NCBI GenBank assembly: GCA_002256345.1
Contig: NKIY01000003.1
Location: 620,001-684,000, forward strand
Length of the DNA: 64,000 bases
Direction of reading: 5' to 3'
From: Bradyrhizobiaceae bacterium PARB1
GTDB taxonomy: Bacteria; Pseudomonadota; Alphaproteobacteria; Rhizobiales; Xanthobacteraceae
Of this stretch, positions 45,162 to 54,547 are shown piece by piece; within the stretch, counting starts at the first letter, position 1; each line of letters begins with the position of its first letter. The notes under the pieces were generated by a model. That model was not told where the DNA came from. It did not search any database and was given only the letters and a program-made list of their open reading frames with translations. A program made the translations under genes and the position numbers.

Positions 45162-47114
45162 TTGACGAAAGCCCAAGGAATAAAGCGCCTGGGGATGCCT
45201 ATCGTGGCGTTCCTGGGCGTGATCGTGATCGGGCTATTCGCCATGTCGTGGCTGCTCAGCCGCGATGCCTTGCGCCATGCCGTCGAGGCGCAGATTCGCA
45301 GCGTCACCGGTCTCGATTTCGTGGTCAACGGCGCCGTCGATATTTCGGTGTTCCCCGGCAGCTATGTGTCGTTTCACGATGTCGGACTAAAGAATGGCGG
45401 CGCCGTCGATCCGGCCCTGTCGGTGGACGTGCTCACGGCCAATCTGCGGCTGCTGCCGCTGCTGCTGCAGCGTTTCGAGATTGCCGACATGGTGATGCTG
45501 CGGCCGCGCATTCGCGTGATCCGCGAGGCCAATGGCGACAGCAATTGGGCGCCCTTCATCGAGTCCATCGCACGCAAGACCAAGCCCGGCGCGGAACAGC
45601 TCTCCTTCTCCGAGATCCGCATCCAGGACGGCCAGCTCGACTACAGCGATCCGCACAACCACGAGCGTCTGAACGATATCGACCTCGCGCTGGCCTGGCC
45701 CTCGATCTCCCGCTCCTTCGCCGCCGCAGGTCAGTTCGACTGGCGCGGCGAGCGCGTCGACGCCAGCCTCAGCGTCAGCGATTTCCTCGCCGCGCTGTCC
45801 GGCGAGCGCTCGGGCCTGAAAGCGCGTTTCGCCAGCGCGCCGATCAAGCTCGCTTTCGACGGAAACATCGCCAACAAGGCCAGCCTGGTGATGGAAGGCA
45901 CGCTGACGGCTGACAGCCTGTCGCTGCGCAATGCACTGCGCTGGGTCGGCCAGGCGCCCCCCGGTTCCGGCGGCTTCGGCCGTTTCGCACTGAAGGCGCG
46001 CGCCAGCCTGGTCGGCCCGTCCATCGCCCTCACCAATGTCAATGTCGAGCTCGACGGCAACACTGCCGAGGGCGTCATGACCTATAGCAATAGCGGCCGC
46101 CAGACCCTGCAGGCGACGCTGGCTGCCGGTGCGCTCGACTTCACGCCTTATGTTTCGACGGTGCGGCTGCTTGCCTCCGGCCAGCGCGACTGGAGCCGGC
46201 AACTGTTCGATCTCGACGCACTGTCCTCCGTCGATCTCGACATGCGGCTGTCCGCGGCGAAACTCACCATCGGCTCCTCGACCCTTGGCCGCACCGCGCT
46301 CGGCGCCAATCTGCGCGGTGGCACGCTGGCGCTCTCGGTGGGCGAGGCGCAGGTCTATGGCGGCATCGCCCGCGGCTCCTTCAACATCGCCCGCTCGGAC
46401 ACAATCGCCGATGTGAAGGCGCAGGTGCAGTTCAGCGATGTCGATCTGCTCGCCTGCGCCAGCGACCTGTTCGGCGTCACGAGACTCACCGGCCGCGGCA
46501 CGCTCAACATGATGCTGGAAGCCTCCGGCTCCTCGCCTTTCGGCCTCGCCCAGTCGCTCGACGGGTCGGCAACCCTGATCGGCCAGGACGGCGCGATTAC
46601 CGGCTTCAATGTCGAGCAGCTCCTGAAGCGCCTCGAGAAGAGCCCGCTATCGCGCACCGGCAATTTCCGCTCGGGCTCGACGCCGTTCTCCAATCTGGTG
46701 ATGCAGCTGAAATTCAACGATGGCGTCGCGACCGCCCAGGACATCCGCATCGACGGCCCGACCACAAAGCTGGCGCTCACCGGCACCGCCTCGGTGCCCG
46801 CCCGCGAATACGATCTCAAGGGAACTGCCAGCCTGAAATCCACGGCCACCGGCACCGGCGGCTTCGAACTGCCCTTCGTCATCCAGGGCCCGTGGGACGA
46901 TCCGCTGATCTTCCCCGATCCGGAAAGCCTGATCCGCCGTTCGCCGGGTGCAGCGCCGCTGCTGGATGCCGTGAAAGACCGCAAGACTAAGGACGCGGTG
47001 CGTTCGGTGATCGAGCGGTTTACGACAGCACCGAAGGCCTTGCAGCCGGATGCGGAGAAGCCGGCGGACGCACCGGCGGCTGCGGCGCCCGCGGAGCCCG
47101 AGAAGGCGAATTAG
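45162..47114 (+). CDS. AsmA-family envelope protein
   Basis: 650-residue protein with a single N-terminal membrane span (VAFLGVIVIGLFAMSWLL, residues ~14-31) and a long periplasmic body built of beta-rich repeats typical of AsmA/TamB-like proteins, now thought to help move phospholipids to the outer membrane. The C-terminal AsmA signature is visible around GTLNMMLEASGSSPFGLAQSLDGSA and DGAITGFNVEQLLKRLEKSPL (residues ~445-495). The final 40 residues are Ala/Pro/Glu-rich. The TTG at 45162 gives a short basic leader before the span; an ATG at 45195 is an alternative. Monocistronic. Confidence 0.9.
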   Translation: MTKAQGIKRLGMPIVAFLGVIVIGLFAMSWLLSRDALRHAVEAQIRSVTGLDFVVNGAVDISVFPGSYVSFHDVGLKNGGAVDPALSVDVLTANLRLLPLLLQRFEIADMVMLRPRIRVIREANGDSNWAPFIESIARKTKPGAEQLSFSEIRIQDGQLDYSDPHNHERLNDIDLALAWPSISRSFAAAGQFDWRGERVDASLSVSDFLAALSGERSGLKARFASAPIKLAFDGNIANKASLVMEGTLTADSLSLRNALRWVGQAPPGSGGFGRFALKARASLVGPSIALTNVNVELDGNTAEGVMTYSNSGRQTLQATLAAGALDFTPYVSTVRLLASGQRDWSRQLFDLDALSSVDLDMRLSAAKLTIGSSTLGRTALGANLRGGTLALSVGEAQVYGGIARGSFNIARSDTIADVKAQVQFSDVDLLACASDLFGVTRLTGRGTLNMMLEASGSSPFGLAQSLDGSATLIGQDGAITGFNVEQLLKRLEKSPLSRTGNFRSGSTPFSNLVMQLKFNDGVATAQDIRIDGPTTKLALTGTASVPAREYDLKGTASLKSTATGTGGFELPFVIQGPWDDPLIFPDPESLIRRSPGAAPLLDAVKDRKTKDAVRSVIERFTTAPKALQPDAEKPADAPAAAAPAEPEKAN

Positions 47115-47128
47115 CTGAGCGAAGCTCC

Positions 47129-47179
47129 CTTCCCTTCTCCCCCAAGCACAGCGAAGCTGTGCTTGGGGGAGAAGGGAAG
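47129..47179. repeat. 24-bp perfect hairpin between convergent genes
   Basis: Arms 47129-47152 and 47156-47179 are exact reverse complements around a GAA loop; the outer part reads CTTCCCTTCTCCCC / GGGGAGAAGGGAAG. It may terminate both asmA-like and ABC permease transcripts, although no T-run follows, or be a repeat element related to CTCCCC palindromes. Confidence 0.8.
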
Positions 47180-47995
47180 TCAGAGTGGCGCGGCACTCTC
47201 GCCCCTGCTGCTCGACAGTTTCGTCGCCAGTGACGCCAGCACGATCAACACCGTGATGAATCCCACGATCAGCGTGCAAATCGCATTGATCTCCGGCTTC
47301 ACGCCGAGGCGCACTTCCGAATAGATGCGGATCGGCAGGGTCGCCGAGCCCGGGCCCGTGGTGAAGCTCGCGATCACGAGATCGTCCAGCGACAGCGTGA
47401 AGGCCAGCATCCAGCCGGCGGCAATCGCCGGCCAGATCAGCGGCAGCGTCACCGACACGAAGGCGCGAAACGGATCGCGGCCGAGATCCATCGCCGCTTC
47501 TTCCAGGCTGCGGTCGAGTGCGGCGAGGCGCGACTGCACCACCACGGTGACGAAGCACATGGTCAGCGTCGTATGCGCAATGGTCACGGTCCAGAAGCCT
47601 CGGCCCGCATCGATGGCGACGAACAGCAGCAGCAGCGACAGGCCGGTGATCACCTCGGGCATCACCAGCGGCGCATAGAGCATGCCGGACATCACAGCCC
47701 GCCCGCGAAAGCCGCCGCCGCGCGTCAGCGCCACTGCCGCCAGCGTGCCGAGCAAGGTCGCCAGGGTCGCCGATGCCACGCCGACGCGAATGCTCATCCA
47801 GGCGGCGTCCAGCATCGCGCGATCGTTGAAGAACTCGGTGTACCAGCGCGTCGACCAGCCGCCCCACACGGTCACAAGCCGCGAGGCGTTGAACGAATAG
47901 ATCACGAGGATCACGATCGGCAGATACAGAAACGCAAAGCCGAGCGCGAGCGAGACGAGATTGAAGCGCGACAGGCGCAGTGGATGCGAGGCCAT
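47180..47995 (-). CDS. ABC transporter permease, PotC/PotI-type (polyamine)
   Basis: 271-residue inner-membrane permease with six predicted spans. The ABC loop is LEEAAMDLGRDPFRAFVSVTLPLIWPAI (residues ~155-182). The sequence SLDDLVIASFTTGPGSATLPIRIYSEVRLGVKPEINA near residues 205-245 is typical of spermidine/putrescine permeases. Its ATG shares one base with the stop of the upstream permease gene (TGATG), indicating coupling. It is the last gene of a three-gene operon. Confidence 0.93.
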   Translation of the reverse strand: MASHPLRLSRFNLVSLALGFAFLYLPIVILVIYSFNASRLVTVWGGWSTRWYTEFFNDRAMLDAAWMSIRVGVASATLATLLGTLAAVALTRGGGFRGRAVMSGMLYAPLVMPEVITGLSLLLLFVAIDAGRGFWTVTIAHTTLTMCFVTVVVQSRLAALDRSLEEAAMDLGRDPFRAFVSVTLPLIWPAIAAGWMLAFTLSLDDLVIASFTTGPGSATLPIRIYSEVRLGVKPEINAICTLIVGFITVLIVLASLATKLSSSRGESAAPL

Positions 47996-48906
47996 CAGCG
48001 CCGCTCCATCTGGCGGCGCTGTACCTGGTCATAGACCAGCAGTGGCACCAGCAGCACGCCGAGCAGCACCACGGCGAGCGCCGAAGCGAGCGGCCAGTCC
48101 TTGTTGGTGAAGAATTCCAGCCACAGCGTCTGCCCTATCATCATCGAGTCCGAGCCTGCGAGCAGGTCGGGAATGACGAATTCGCCGGTGATCGGAATGA
48201 AGCACAGCAGCGCCCCGGCGAAGACACCGCGCCAGGACAACGGCACCGTCACCATCCAGAACGCATTGGCACGGGACACGCCGAGATCTGCGGCGGCTTC
48301 CAGCAGCGACGGGTCCATCTTCGCCAGCGTCGCATAGAGCGGCAGGATCATGAAGGGCAGATATGAATAGACGATGCCGAGATACATGGCGCTGTCGGTG
48401 GAGAGCCACACCACCGGCGCGCTCACGATATGCAGCGCCATCAGGATCTGATTGAGCAAGCCATCGTGCTGCAAAATGTTGATCCAGGCATAGATACGGA
48501 TCAGGAAAGAGGTCCAGAACGGCACAATCACCAGCATCATGGCGATGCCCTGCCAGCGCGCCGGCAGCCGCGCCATGGCATAGGCGATGGGATAGCCGAT
48601 CACCAGCAATAACAGCGTCGACGTGAAAGCCACCGTGATGCTGCGCAGATAGGACGAGACGTAAAGCTGATCTGCCAGCAGCGAGCGGAAATTGTCGAAA
48701 GACAGCGCCGCGAACGCATCCTTCAGCCCGGCAAAACCATCGGCGAAACCGAACACCGGCAGATAAGGCGGCTGCGCCAGTGTCGTCTGCGACAGGCTGA
48801 TCTTCACCACGAAGCCGAACGGCAGCAGGAAGAACAGCAGCATCCAGACATAAGGCGGGATCGCCATCCGCCTGGCCGGCGCGGTGAACAGGCGCTTGGC
48901 GTTCAT
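47995..48906 (-). CDS. ABC transporter permease, PotB/PotH-type (polyamine)
   Basis: 303-residue permease with six spans. The ABC loop LEAAADLGVSRANAFWMVTVPLSWRGV (residues ~195-221) is followed by the PITGEFVIPDLLAGSDSMMIGQTLWLEFFTNKDWPLASA block found in polyamine systems. ATG at 48906 overlaps the ATPase stop (ATGA). Together with the two neighbouring genes it forms a PotGHI-like importer core; the periplasmic binding protein gene is not adjacent. Confidence 0.93.
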   Translation of the reverse strand: MNAKRLFTAPARRMAIPPYVWMLLFFLLPFGFVVKISLSQTTLAQPPYLPVFGFADGFAGLKDAFAALSFDNFRSLLADQLYVSSYLRSITVAFTSTLLLLVIGYPIAYAMARLPARWQGIAMMLVIVPFWTSFLIRIYAWINILQHDGLLNQILMALHIVSAPVVWLSTDSAMYLGIVYSYLPFMILPLYATLAKMDPSLLEAAADLGVSRANAFWMVTVPLSWRGVFAGALLCFIPITGEFVIPDLLAGSDSMMIGQTLWLEFFTNKDWPLASALAVVLLGVLLVPLLVYDQVQRRQMERR

Positions 48907-50066
48907 CGCGCGAGCACCACGCAATCGTCCGGCGTAAACCACGCGGTGACGCGTTCGCCGATCGCATAGGCATCGACATCGAGCCGCGCTGTGTTCGCCA
49001 GCGCCACCCGCAAACTCGCGCCATGATCGAGCTTCAATTTGTAGACCGAGCGTCCGCCGAGATAGCCGACGTCATCAATCACGCCCTCGATACTGTTCAT
49101 GCCACCGGAATGATTGAGCCCGGCGGCAAGCCCACGCCGCGACAGCCTGATCTTTTCCGGCCGGATCGCCACGCAAACGGCCAGGTCCTCGACCGGCTCC
49201 TGCGGCAGGGTCGCGAACAGCGTGCCGGTGCCTTTGCCCTCGATGGTCAGCCGATGACCGTCGCGGACGCGGATCTCGCCGTCGACGATATTGATATCGC
49301 CGACGAATTCCGCCACCCAGCGCGAGGCCGGGGCCTCATAGAGTTGTCGCGGTGTCGCCACCTGTTGCAGGCGGCCGCCATACATCACGCCGATACGGTC
49401 GGCCATGGACATCGCCTCGTCCTGGTCGTGGGTCACGATCACGAACGTGAGGCCGAGCTGGCGCTGCAGCCGCATCAGCTCCACCTGCGTTTCCTCGCGC
49501 AGCTTTTTGTCGAGCGCCGCCAGGGGTTCGTCGAGCAGCAGCAGTTTCGGATGCCGCGCCAATGCGCGGGCCAGCGCCACACGCTGCTTCTGGCCGCCGG
49601 AAAGTTGATGCGGCTTGCGCTGCTCGAGACCGTTCAGCTTGACCAATGAGATCATGTCCGCGACGCGCGCGTCGATGCCGATGCGCGTCAATCCGGCTGT
49701 CTTCAGCCCGAAACCGATATTGTCGCGGACGCTGAGATGCGGAAACAGCGCATAGTTCTGGAACATCATGTTGACCGGCCGCTGATGCGGCGGCACCGCG
49801 GCGATATCCTCGCCGTTGAGTTCGATCCGGCCGCTGTCGGGCGTCTCGAACCCGGCCAGCATGCGCAGCAGCGTGGTCTTGCCGCAGCCCGACGGTCCCA
49901 GCAGCGCGAAGAACTCGCCTTCCCGGATATCGAGCGACAGCCCTTCGACCGCCGTATGCGCACCAAAGCGCTTCGACACGGCGTCGATCCGCAACAGCGG
50001 CGTGGGATAGGCGACGGCGAGGTCATCCTCGGTCGCGACATCGATGGTGGCGGCAGGATTCGTCAT
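48903..50066 (-). CDS. ABC transporter ATP-binding protein, PotA/PotG-type
   Basis: 387-residue ATPase. Walker A GPSGCGKTTLLRM (residues ~57-69), Q-loop MFQNYALFPHL, signature LSGGQKQRVALARALARHP (~155-173), Walker B LLLLDEPLAALD (~175-186) and the switch His in FVIVTHDQDEAMS. A C-terminal TOBE-type domain (~300-380) is usual for polyamine, iron and sulfate importers. It is the first gene of the operon with the two permeases. The N-terminal 25 residues are an extra segment before the core, common in PotG. Confidence 0.94.
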   Translation of the reverse strand: MTNPAATIDVATEDDLAVAYPTPLLRIDAVSKRFGAHTAVEGLSLDIREGEFFALLGPSGCGKTTLLRMLAGFETPDSGRIELNGEDIAAVPPHQRPVNMMFQNYALFPHLSVRDNIGFGLKTAGLTRIGIDARVADMISLVKLNGLEQRKPHQLSGGQKQRVALARALARHPKLLLLDEPLAALDKKLREETQVELMRLQRQLGLTFVIVTHDQDEAMSMADRIGVMYGGRLQQVATPRQLYEAPASRWVAEFVGDINIVDGEIRVRDGHRLTIEGKGTGTLFATLPQEPVEDLAVCVAIRPEKIRLSRRGLAAGLNHSGGMNSIEGVIDDVGYLGGRSVYKLKLDHGASLRVALANTARLDVDAYAIGERVTAWFTPDDCVVLAR

Positions 50067-50120
50067 GGCCGCAAACTAGCGGCGGAACCGGGCGGGCTCA
50101 ACACACTGGGAATGGTTGTT

Positions 50121-50173
50121 CGTGTCCCGGCTCCGCGAAGCGGCACTTCGCGCCGCGTCCCGTCCGGGACACG
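50121..50173. repeat. Long imperfect inverted repeat, GTGTCCCGG family
   Basis: CGTGTCCCGG (50121-50130) and CCGGGACACG (50164-50173) are exact complements enclosing further GC-rich inverted sequence. It lies between the ABC operon and the GGDEF-EAL gene. Confidence 0.65.
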
Positions 50174-50178
50174 GCCAA

Positions 50179-52458
50179 TCACCCCGCCATACGCACGCCG
50201 ATGGACTTGCCCACCAGCGCGGCATATTGGGCGATCGGCGCCGGGCGCCCGATGAAGTACCCCTGCACGCCATCGCAACCTTCCCGTGCGAGGAAACATA
50301 GCTGTTCGTGAGTCTCGACACCTTCGGCGACGATGGACACGTCGAGGCCATGGCCGAGCCCGATCACCGCCTTGACGATGGCCGCCGATTGCGGGCTGCG
50401 TCCGAGATGCATCACAAAAGCGCGGTCGATCTTGATCTTGTCGAACGGGAAGGCCTGCAGATAGGTCAGCGACGAATAGCCCGAGCCGAAATCGTCCATC
50501 GAGATGCGTACACCGAGCGCCTTCAGCCGGCGCAGCAATGCCAGGCCGCGATCGAAATCTTCGATCAGCACGCCTTCGGTAATTTCCAGCTCGAGCCGGC
50601 CCGGCGCGAGGCCGGTTTCCAGCAGGATCGTATGCACCACACCCACCACATCGCCGCGCACGAATTGCGCTGGCGACAAGTTGACCGCGACCTGCAGCGG
50701 CACCGCCCACGACGCCGCCTCGCGGCAGGCCTGGCGCAAGATCCACTCGCCCATCTCGACGATCAGGCCGCTTTCTTCCGCGAGCGGGATAAAGTCGGCC
50801 GGCGAAACAAAACCGCGGGTCGGATGAATCCAGCGTGCGAGAGCCTCGAAGCCGGTGATATCCGCATCCAGCACATTCTCGCTGGCCCGGGCCTGCGGCT
50901 GATAATGCAGCGACAATTCGCCATTGCGGATGGCCGCGGAGAGCTCCTGGTGTAGCACGCGGCGGTCGCGCAACTGGCGATCCATCTCTGGCTCGAACAC
51001 GCTGATCGAGCCGCGCGAACGTGTCTTGGCGCGGAACAACGCGGCACCGGAATTGGCCAGCAGCGCCGCCGCATCGCTTCCGTCGCGGGGGAATAGCGAA
51101 ATGCCCGTCGTCACGCCGATACGCACCGCCTTGCCGTCGATCGGGAACGGCTCGGCTAGCGTGGCTGCAATGCGCTCGGCCAGCGTCTGTCCTGTCTGCG
51201 GCTGCGGACCGTCGATGATAACGCCGAATTCGTCGCCGCCAAGGCGGGCCACAACACCGCCACCCACCGCAGCCTCGATCCGCTTCGAGACTTCCGTGAG
51301 CAGCTTGTCGCCGATAGCGTGGCCGAAGACGTCGTTGATTTCCTTGAGGCCGTCGAGATCGATCGACAGCACGGCAAATTCCTCCTCCGCACCGGAGCAG
51401 GCATCGATCATCTGCGTCAACGCTTGCAGGAAGGCCGGACGGTTGGGCAGATCGGTGAGGCCGTCGTGATAGGCCATATGAGCCATCCGCGCCTCGGTCT
51501 GGCGACGATCGGTGACGTCCTCGTGGGTCTTGATCAGATATTGTGTCTCGCTGTCCGCCCCCTGCACGGTGACGCGCCGGGTCAGGAACAGCCGCAGCCC
51601 GTCGCGGGTCGAGATCGGATGTTCTTCGGCCACCGGCGTGCGGCTCTTGATGGCCGCCTGATCGCGGGCAACGATGATCTTGGCCTCTTCGGGCCGCAGC
51701 ATTTCCAGCACCGTCTTGCCGATTGCATCCTCGCGGCGCCGGCCGAGGATTACCTCGGCATTGCGATTGGCGAACAGATAGCGGCCGGTCGCCACTTCCT
51801 GCACCATCAGTGAGACCGGGATATTGTCGAGGACGATCTGCTGGAATTGCTTGGTGCTCGCGAGCTCGTTCTGCATCCGGCGCTGCTGCGTGCAGTCGTC
51901 GTGAATGCCGATCCAGCCGCCATTGGGCAGACGGCTGAACTTCACATGGACAAACTGCTCGCCCGGCAATTCCGCGATGTAACCGCCCGACGACATCGCC
52001 TTGTCGTAATGCGCATCCTCGTTAACATCGGCGGTGCCGCGCTCGCGGCGTAACGCGCGAAGGCTCGGCCCGGTCATCCCTCGGGTGACCTCGGCACGCG
52101 TCAGCTTGTAGATATCCAGATAACGATCATTGCAAAACACGAGGCGCTTCTGCGCATCGAGCATGACGATGCCCTGGCCGAGATGATTGAGTGCGGAGCC
52201 GACGAACTCGTTGCGTTGCCGCTGCTGGCGCTGCACATTGCCTAGCGCAGAAGCGACCCAGAACACGATCGCCGTCGTGAAGGCGCCGACCACCAGACCG
52301 CCGATCACGATATTCCAGATGAAATAGGAATTCACGACCTGTTGCGCGGCAGTGGTGTTGCGGTCGGCGAGCGCGCTGCACGGGATGGCGAACAGCCAAA
52401 CGGCGACGCTGGCGCACCCGATCGCCCCGTTCCTCGCTCGCCCGATCTTGCCAGTCAT
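50179..52458 (-). CDS. PAS-GGDEF-EAL c-di-GMP signalling protein
   Basis: 759-residue inner-membrane protein. Two N-terminal hydrophobic segments (~10-30 and ~45-72) are followed by two PAS regions (~85-190 and ~200-310; NIPVSLMVQEVATGRYLFANRN). The cyclase domain has GGDEF intact (ARLGGDEFGVII, ~425) without an RxxD inhibitory site. The phosphodiesterase domain has EALARW (~545), ITEGVLIED and DDFGSGYSSLTYL, consistent with activity. ATG at 52458 was preferred to a TTG at 52494. It stands upstream of the polyamine-type ABC operon in the same direction, but a repeat separates them, so co-transcription is doubtful. Confidence 0.93.
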   Translation of the reverse strand: MTGKIGRARNGAIGCASVAVWLFAIPCSALADRNTTAAQQVVNSYFIWNIVIGGLVVGAFTTAIVFWVASALGNVQRQQRQRNEFVGSALNHLGQGIVMLDAQKRLVFCNDRYLDIYKLTRAEVTRGMTGPSLRALRRERGTADVNEDAHYDKAMSSGGYIAELPGEQFVHVKFSRLPNGGWIGIHDDCTQQRRMQNELASTKQFQQIVLDNIPVSLMVQEVATGRYLFANRNAEVILGRRREDAIGKTVLEMLRPEEAKIIVARDQAAIKSRTPVAEEHPISTRDGLRLFLTRRVTVQGADSETQYLIKTHEDVTDRRQTEARMAHMAYHDGLTDLPNRPAFLQALTQMIDACSGAEEEFAVLSIDLDGLKEINDVFGHAIGDKLLTEVSKRIEAAVGGGVVARLGGDEFGVIIDGPQPQTGQTLAERIAATLAEPFPIDGKAVRIGVTTGISLFPRDGSDAAALLANSGAALFRAKTRSRGSISVFEPEMDRQLRDRRVLHQELSAAIRNGELSLHYQPQARASENVLDADITGFEALARWIHPTRGFVSPADFIPLAEESGLIVEMGEWILRQACREAASWAVPLQVAVNLSPAQFVRGDVVGVVHTILLETGLAPGRLELEITEGVLIEDFDRGLALLRRLKALGVRISMDDFGSGYSSLTYLQAFPFDKIKIDRAFVMHLGRSPQSAAIVKAVIGLGHGLDVSIVAEGVETHEQLCFLAREGCDGVQGYFIGRPAPIAQYAALVGKSIGVRMAG

Positions 52459-52623
52459 TGCGCACCCGCGTATTCGCAGAGTGCAAGTCTTCAATTGCAG
52501 GTATTTTGATCAGGTAAATGCGTCTGAACGCAGCCTGACTGAATGCGCGAAAAATGCGGTATTTAGCTGCGATGCTTAATGCTTTGCTAATTGGGCAGAG
52601 CAGCAGAATGGGACGGGGAACGG

Positions 52624-53733
52624 ATGGACAGGGTTGAATGCGTCGTCGTCGGCGCCGGCGTCGTTGGCCTCGCCATCGCCCGCCGACTGGCGGAAGCGGG
52701 CCGCGAAGTCATCGTGCTGGAAGCTGCCGACGCCATCGGCACCGTCACCTCCTCGCGCAACAGTGAGGTGATCCATGCCGGCATCTATTATGCCGCCGGC
52801 AGCCTGATGGCGAAGCTCTGCGTCGCCGGCAAGCACAAGCTCTACGACTACTGCCGCAGCCGCGGCATCCCGCATAGCAATTGCGGCAAGCTGATCGTCG
52901 CGACGCGGCCGGAGGAGATGGCCAAGCTCGCCTCCATCAAGGCACATGCCGAGGCCAACGGCGTCGCCGACATGCAAGTGTTGTCGGGCGACGAAGCCCG
53001 CGCGCTGGAGCCGGCGCTGGCCTGCGAAGGCGCACTGCTGTCGCCTTCCACCGGCATCATCGACAGTCACTCTTACATGTTGTCGCTGCGCGGCGAAGCC
53101 GAAGCTGCCGGTGCCGCATTCGCCTTTCTCGCGCCATTCGAACGCGGCCGGGTAACGGCAGGCGGTTTCGAGGTGGAGGTCGGCGGCGACGCGCCGATGA
53201 CGCTCGGCTGCGACATGCTGATCAATTCCGCCGGCCTGTCCGCGACCATGATCGCACGCCTGTTAGAGGGCATGCCGCTCGACCTGATCCCGCCGGCCTA
53301 TCTCGCCAAGGGCTGCTATTTCAGTTGCAGCACCAAGGCGCCATTCTCGCACCTGATCTATCCCGTCCCCGAGCCCGGCGGCCTCGGCGTGCACCTGACG
53401 CTCGATCTCGGCGGCCAGGCGCGGTTCGGCCCCGATGTCGAATGGGTCGACCGCATCGACTACGAAGTCGACCCCGCCCGCGGCGAACGTTTCTATCCCG
53501 CCATCCGTCGCTACTGGCCGGCACTGCCCGACGGCGCACTGATGCCCAGCTATTCCGGCATGCGCCCGAAGATCGTGCCACCCGCAGTGGCGACGCAGGA
53601 TTTCATGATCCAGGGTCCGCAGGTGCATGGCGTGCCCGGCCTCATCAACCTGTTCGGGATTGAATCTCCAGGACTGACATCGTCGCTGGCGATTGCGGAT
53701 CATGTAGCGGAGTTCGCTGGGATTGAAGTGTAG
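52624..53733 (+). CDS. FAD-dependent oxidoreductase, L-2-hydroxyglutarate oxidase-like
   Basis: 369-residue member of the DAO superfamily. N-terminal FAD motif [28 protein letters not shown] (residues ~6-33), then [13 protein letters not shown], a sequence typical of the LhgO group, and C-terminal [25 protein letters not shown], which closes the FAD site. LhgO enzymes oxidise L-2-hydroxyglutarate to 2-oxoglutarate and pass electrons to the quinone pool; related proteins use other 2-hydroxy acids, so the substrate is not certain. The ATG at 52624 follows GGGGAACGG. Monocistronic. Confidence 0.88.
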   Translation: MDRVECVVVGAGVVGLAIARRLAEAGREVIVLEAADAIGTVTSSRNSEVIHAGIYYAAGSLMAKLCVAGKHKLYDYCRSRGIPHSNCGKLIVATRPEEMAKLASIKAHAEANGVADMQVLSGDEARALEPALACEGALLSPSTGIIDSHSYMLSLRGEAEAAGAAFAFLAPFERGRVTAGGFEVEVGGDAPMTLGCDMLINSAGLSATMIARLLEGMPLDLIPPAYLAKGCYFSCSTKAPFSHLIYPVPEPGGLGVHLTLDLGGQARFGPDVEWVDRIDYEVDPARGERFYPAIRRYWPALPDGALMPSYSGMRPKIVPPAVATQDFMIQGPQVHGVPGLINLFGIESPGLTSSLAIADHVAEFAGIEV

Positions 53734-53905
53734 TCGTGATGCACTCGAAGTCCGCTCCAGCAGCGAAGCAATCTGATCCAACCGTACTAACAGATCGCTT
53801 CGTCGCAAGAGCGGGAGCGTGCGGGCATCATGACTGCACGATGCGGCACGCAAACCTGCGCACGTCATTCGATAAGGCGTTGCGTCAGGGAGGGCACGAG
53901 AAGAG

Positions 53906-54088
53906 CTAGTGGATCGTATCGCTGCCGTTTCTGAGACGTTCGATCTGGTCCTTGACCATCAGTTTCCGGCGCTTGAGTTCCACAATGCGGAGATCATCGG
54001 TGGAAAGATGCAGCAAGGCGTCGTGCAATTCGCTTTCCAGGACCTTGTGCTTGCGTTCAAGTTCGACCAGATGCGCCTGAAGTGCCAT
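53906..54088 (-). CDS. YdcH-family (DUF465) small coiled-coil protein
   Basis: 60 residues: MALQAHLVELERKHKVLESELHDALLHLSTDDLRIVELKRRKLMVKDQIERL-like sequence is a helical hairpin typical of DUF465. GAGGAG stands at good distance before the ATG at 54088, and the upstream frame to 54199 lacks similarity. A second member of the family lies 250 bases away in divergent orientation. Function is unknown; family members are often highly expressed and close to cell-division or stress genes. Confidence 0.9.
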   Translation of the reverse strand: MALQAHLVELERKHKVLESELHDALLHLSTDDLRIVELKRRKLMVKDQIERLRNGSDTIH

Positions 54089-54340
54089 TCGAAAACTCCT
54101 CGGTAGGTTGAGAAACCACACATTCGGATTCGGTTGGACGATGAAGTCTACATGACAGTGGACATCTGTCGATGGGTCTTGAAAATTGTACCGCCGCACT
54201 CATCGCATCTTGAAAAACGAATCGTAACGAATGCACTGCAAAAATGCAGGAACCGGACGGCTTGCGCGGTGCGCGCCCACCGGCGATAGTTATGTTACGG
54301 ATTCTCGCCAGATGACTGGCGGGCCAAGTCAGCGAAGATC

Positions 54341-54547
54341 ATGAACGACGACGAAGATCGCGAACTCCCTGCCGAATTGGCCCGATTGCAACAAGAACAC
54401 CGCGACCTCGACGCCGCCATCGATGCCTTGCAGCGTTCGCCGGCACCCGACCTGCTGCAGCTGCAACGGCTGAAAAAACGCAAACTGCAACTGCGAGATC
54501 GCATCTCGGCGATCTCCGATCAGATTACCCCTGACATCATTGCCTGA
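54341..54547 (+). CDS. YdcH-family (DUF465) small coiled-coil protein, second copy
   Basis: 68 residues. AELARLQQEHRDLDAAIDALQRS, then LLQLQRLKKRKLQLRDRISAI, fits the two-helix pattern of DUF465, with the conserved LKKRKLxLRDRI motif. An acidic N-terminus (MNDDEDRELP) is typical of this subtype. It is divergent from the first copy and upstream of purE by 358 bases. Function unknown. Confidence 0.9.
   Translation: MNDDEDRELPAELARLQQEHRDLDAAIDALQRSPAPDLLQLQRLKKRKLQLRDRISAISDQITPDIIA

Noticed and set aside
53734-53905. Possible small gene between the FAD oxidoreductase and the first YdcH gene
   Set aside because: Short frames here have no ribosome site or conserved pattern; they are read-through of repeats and shadows.
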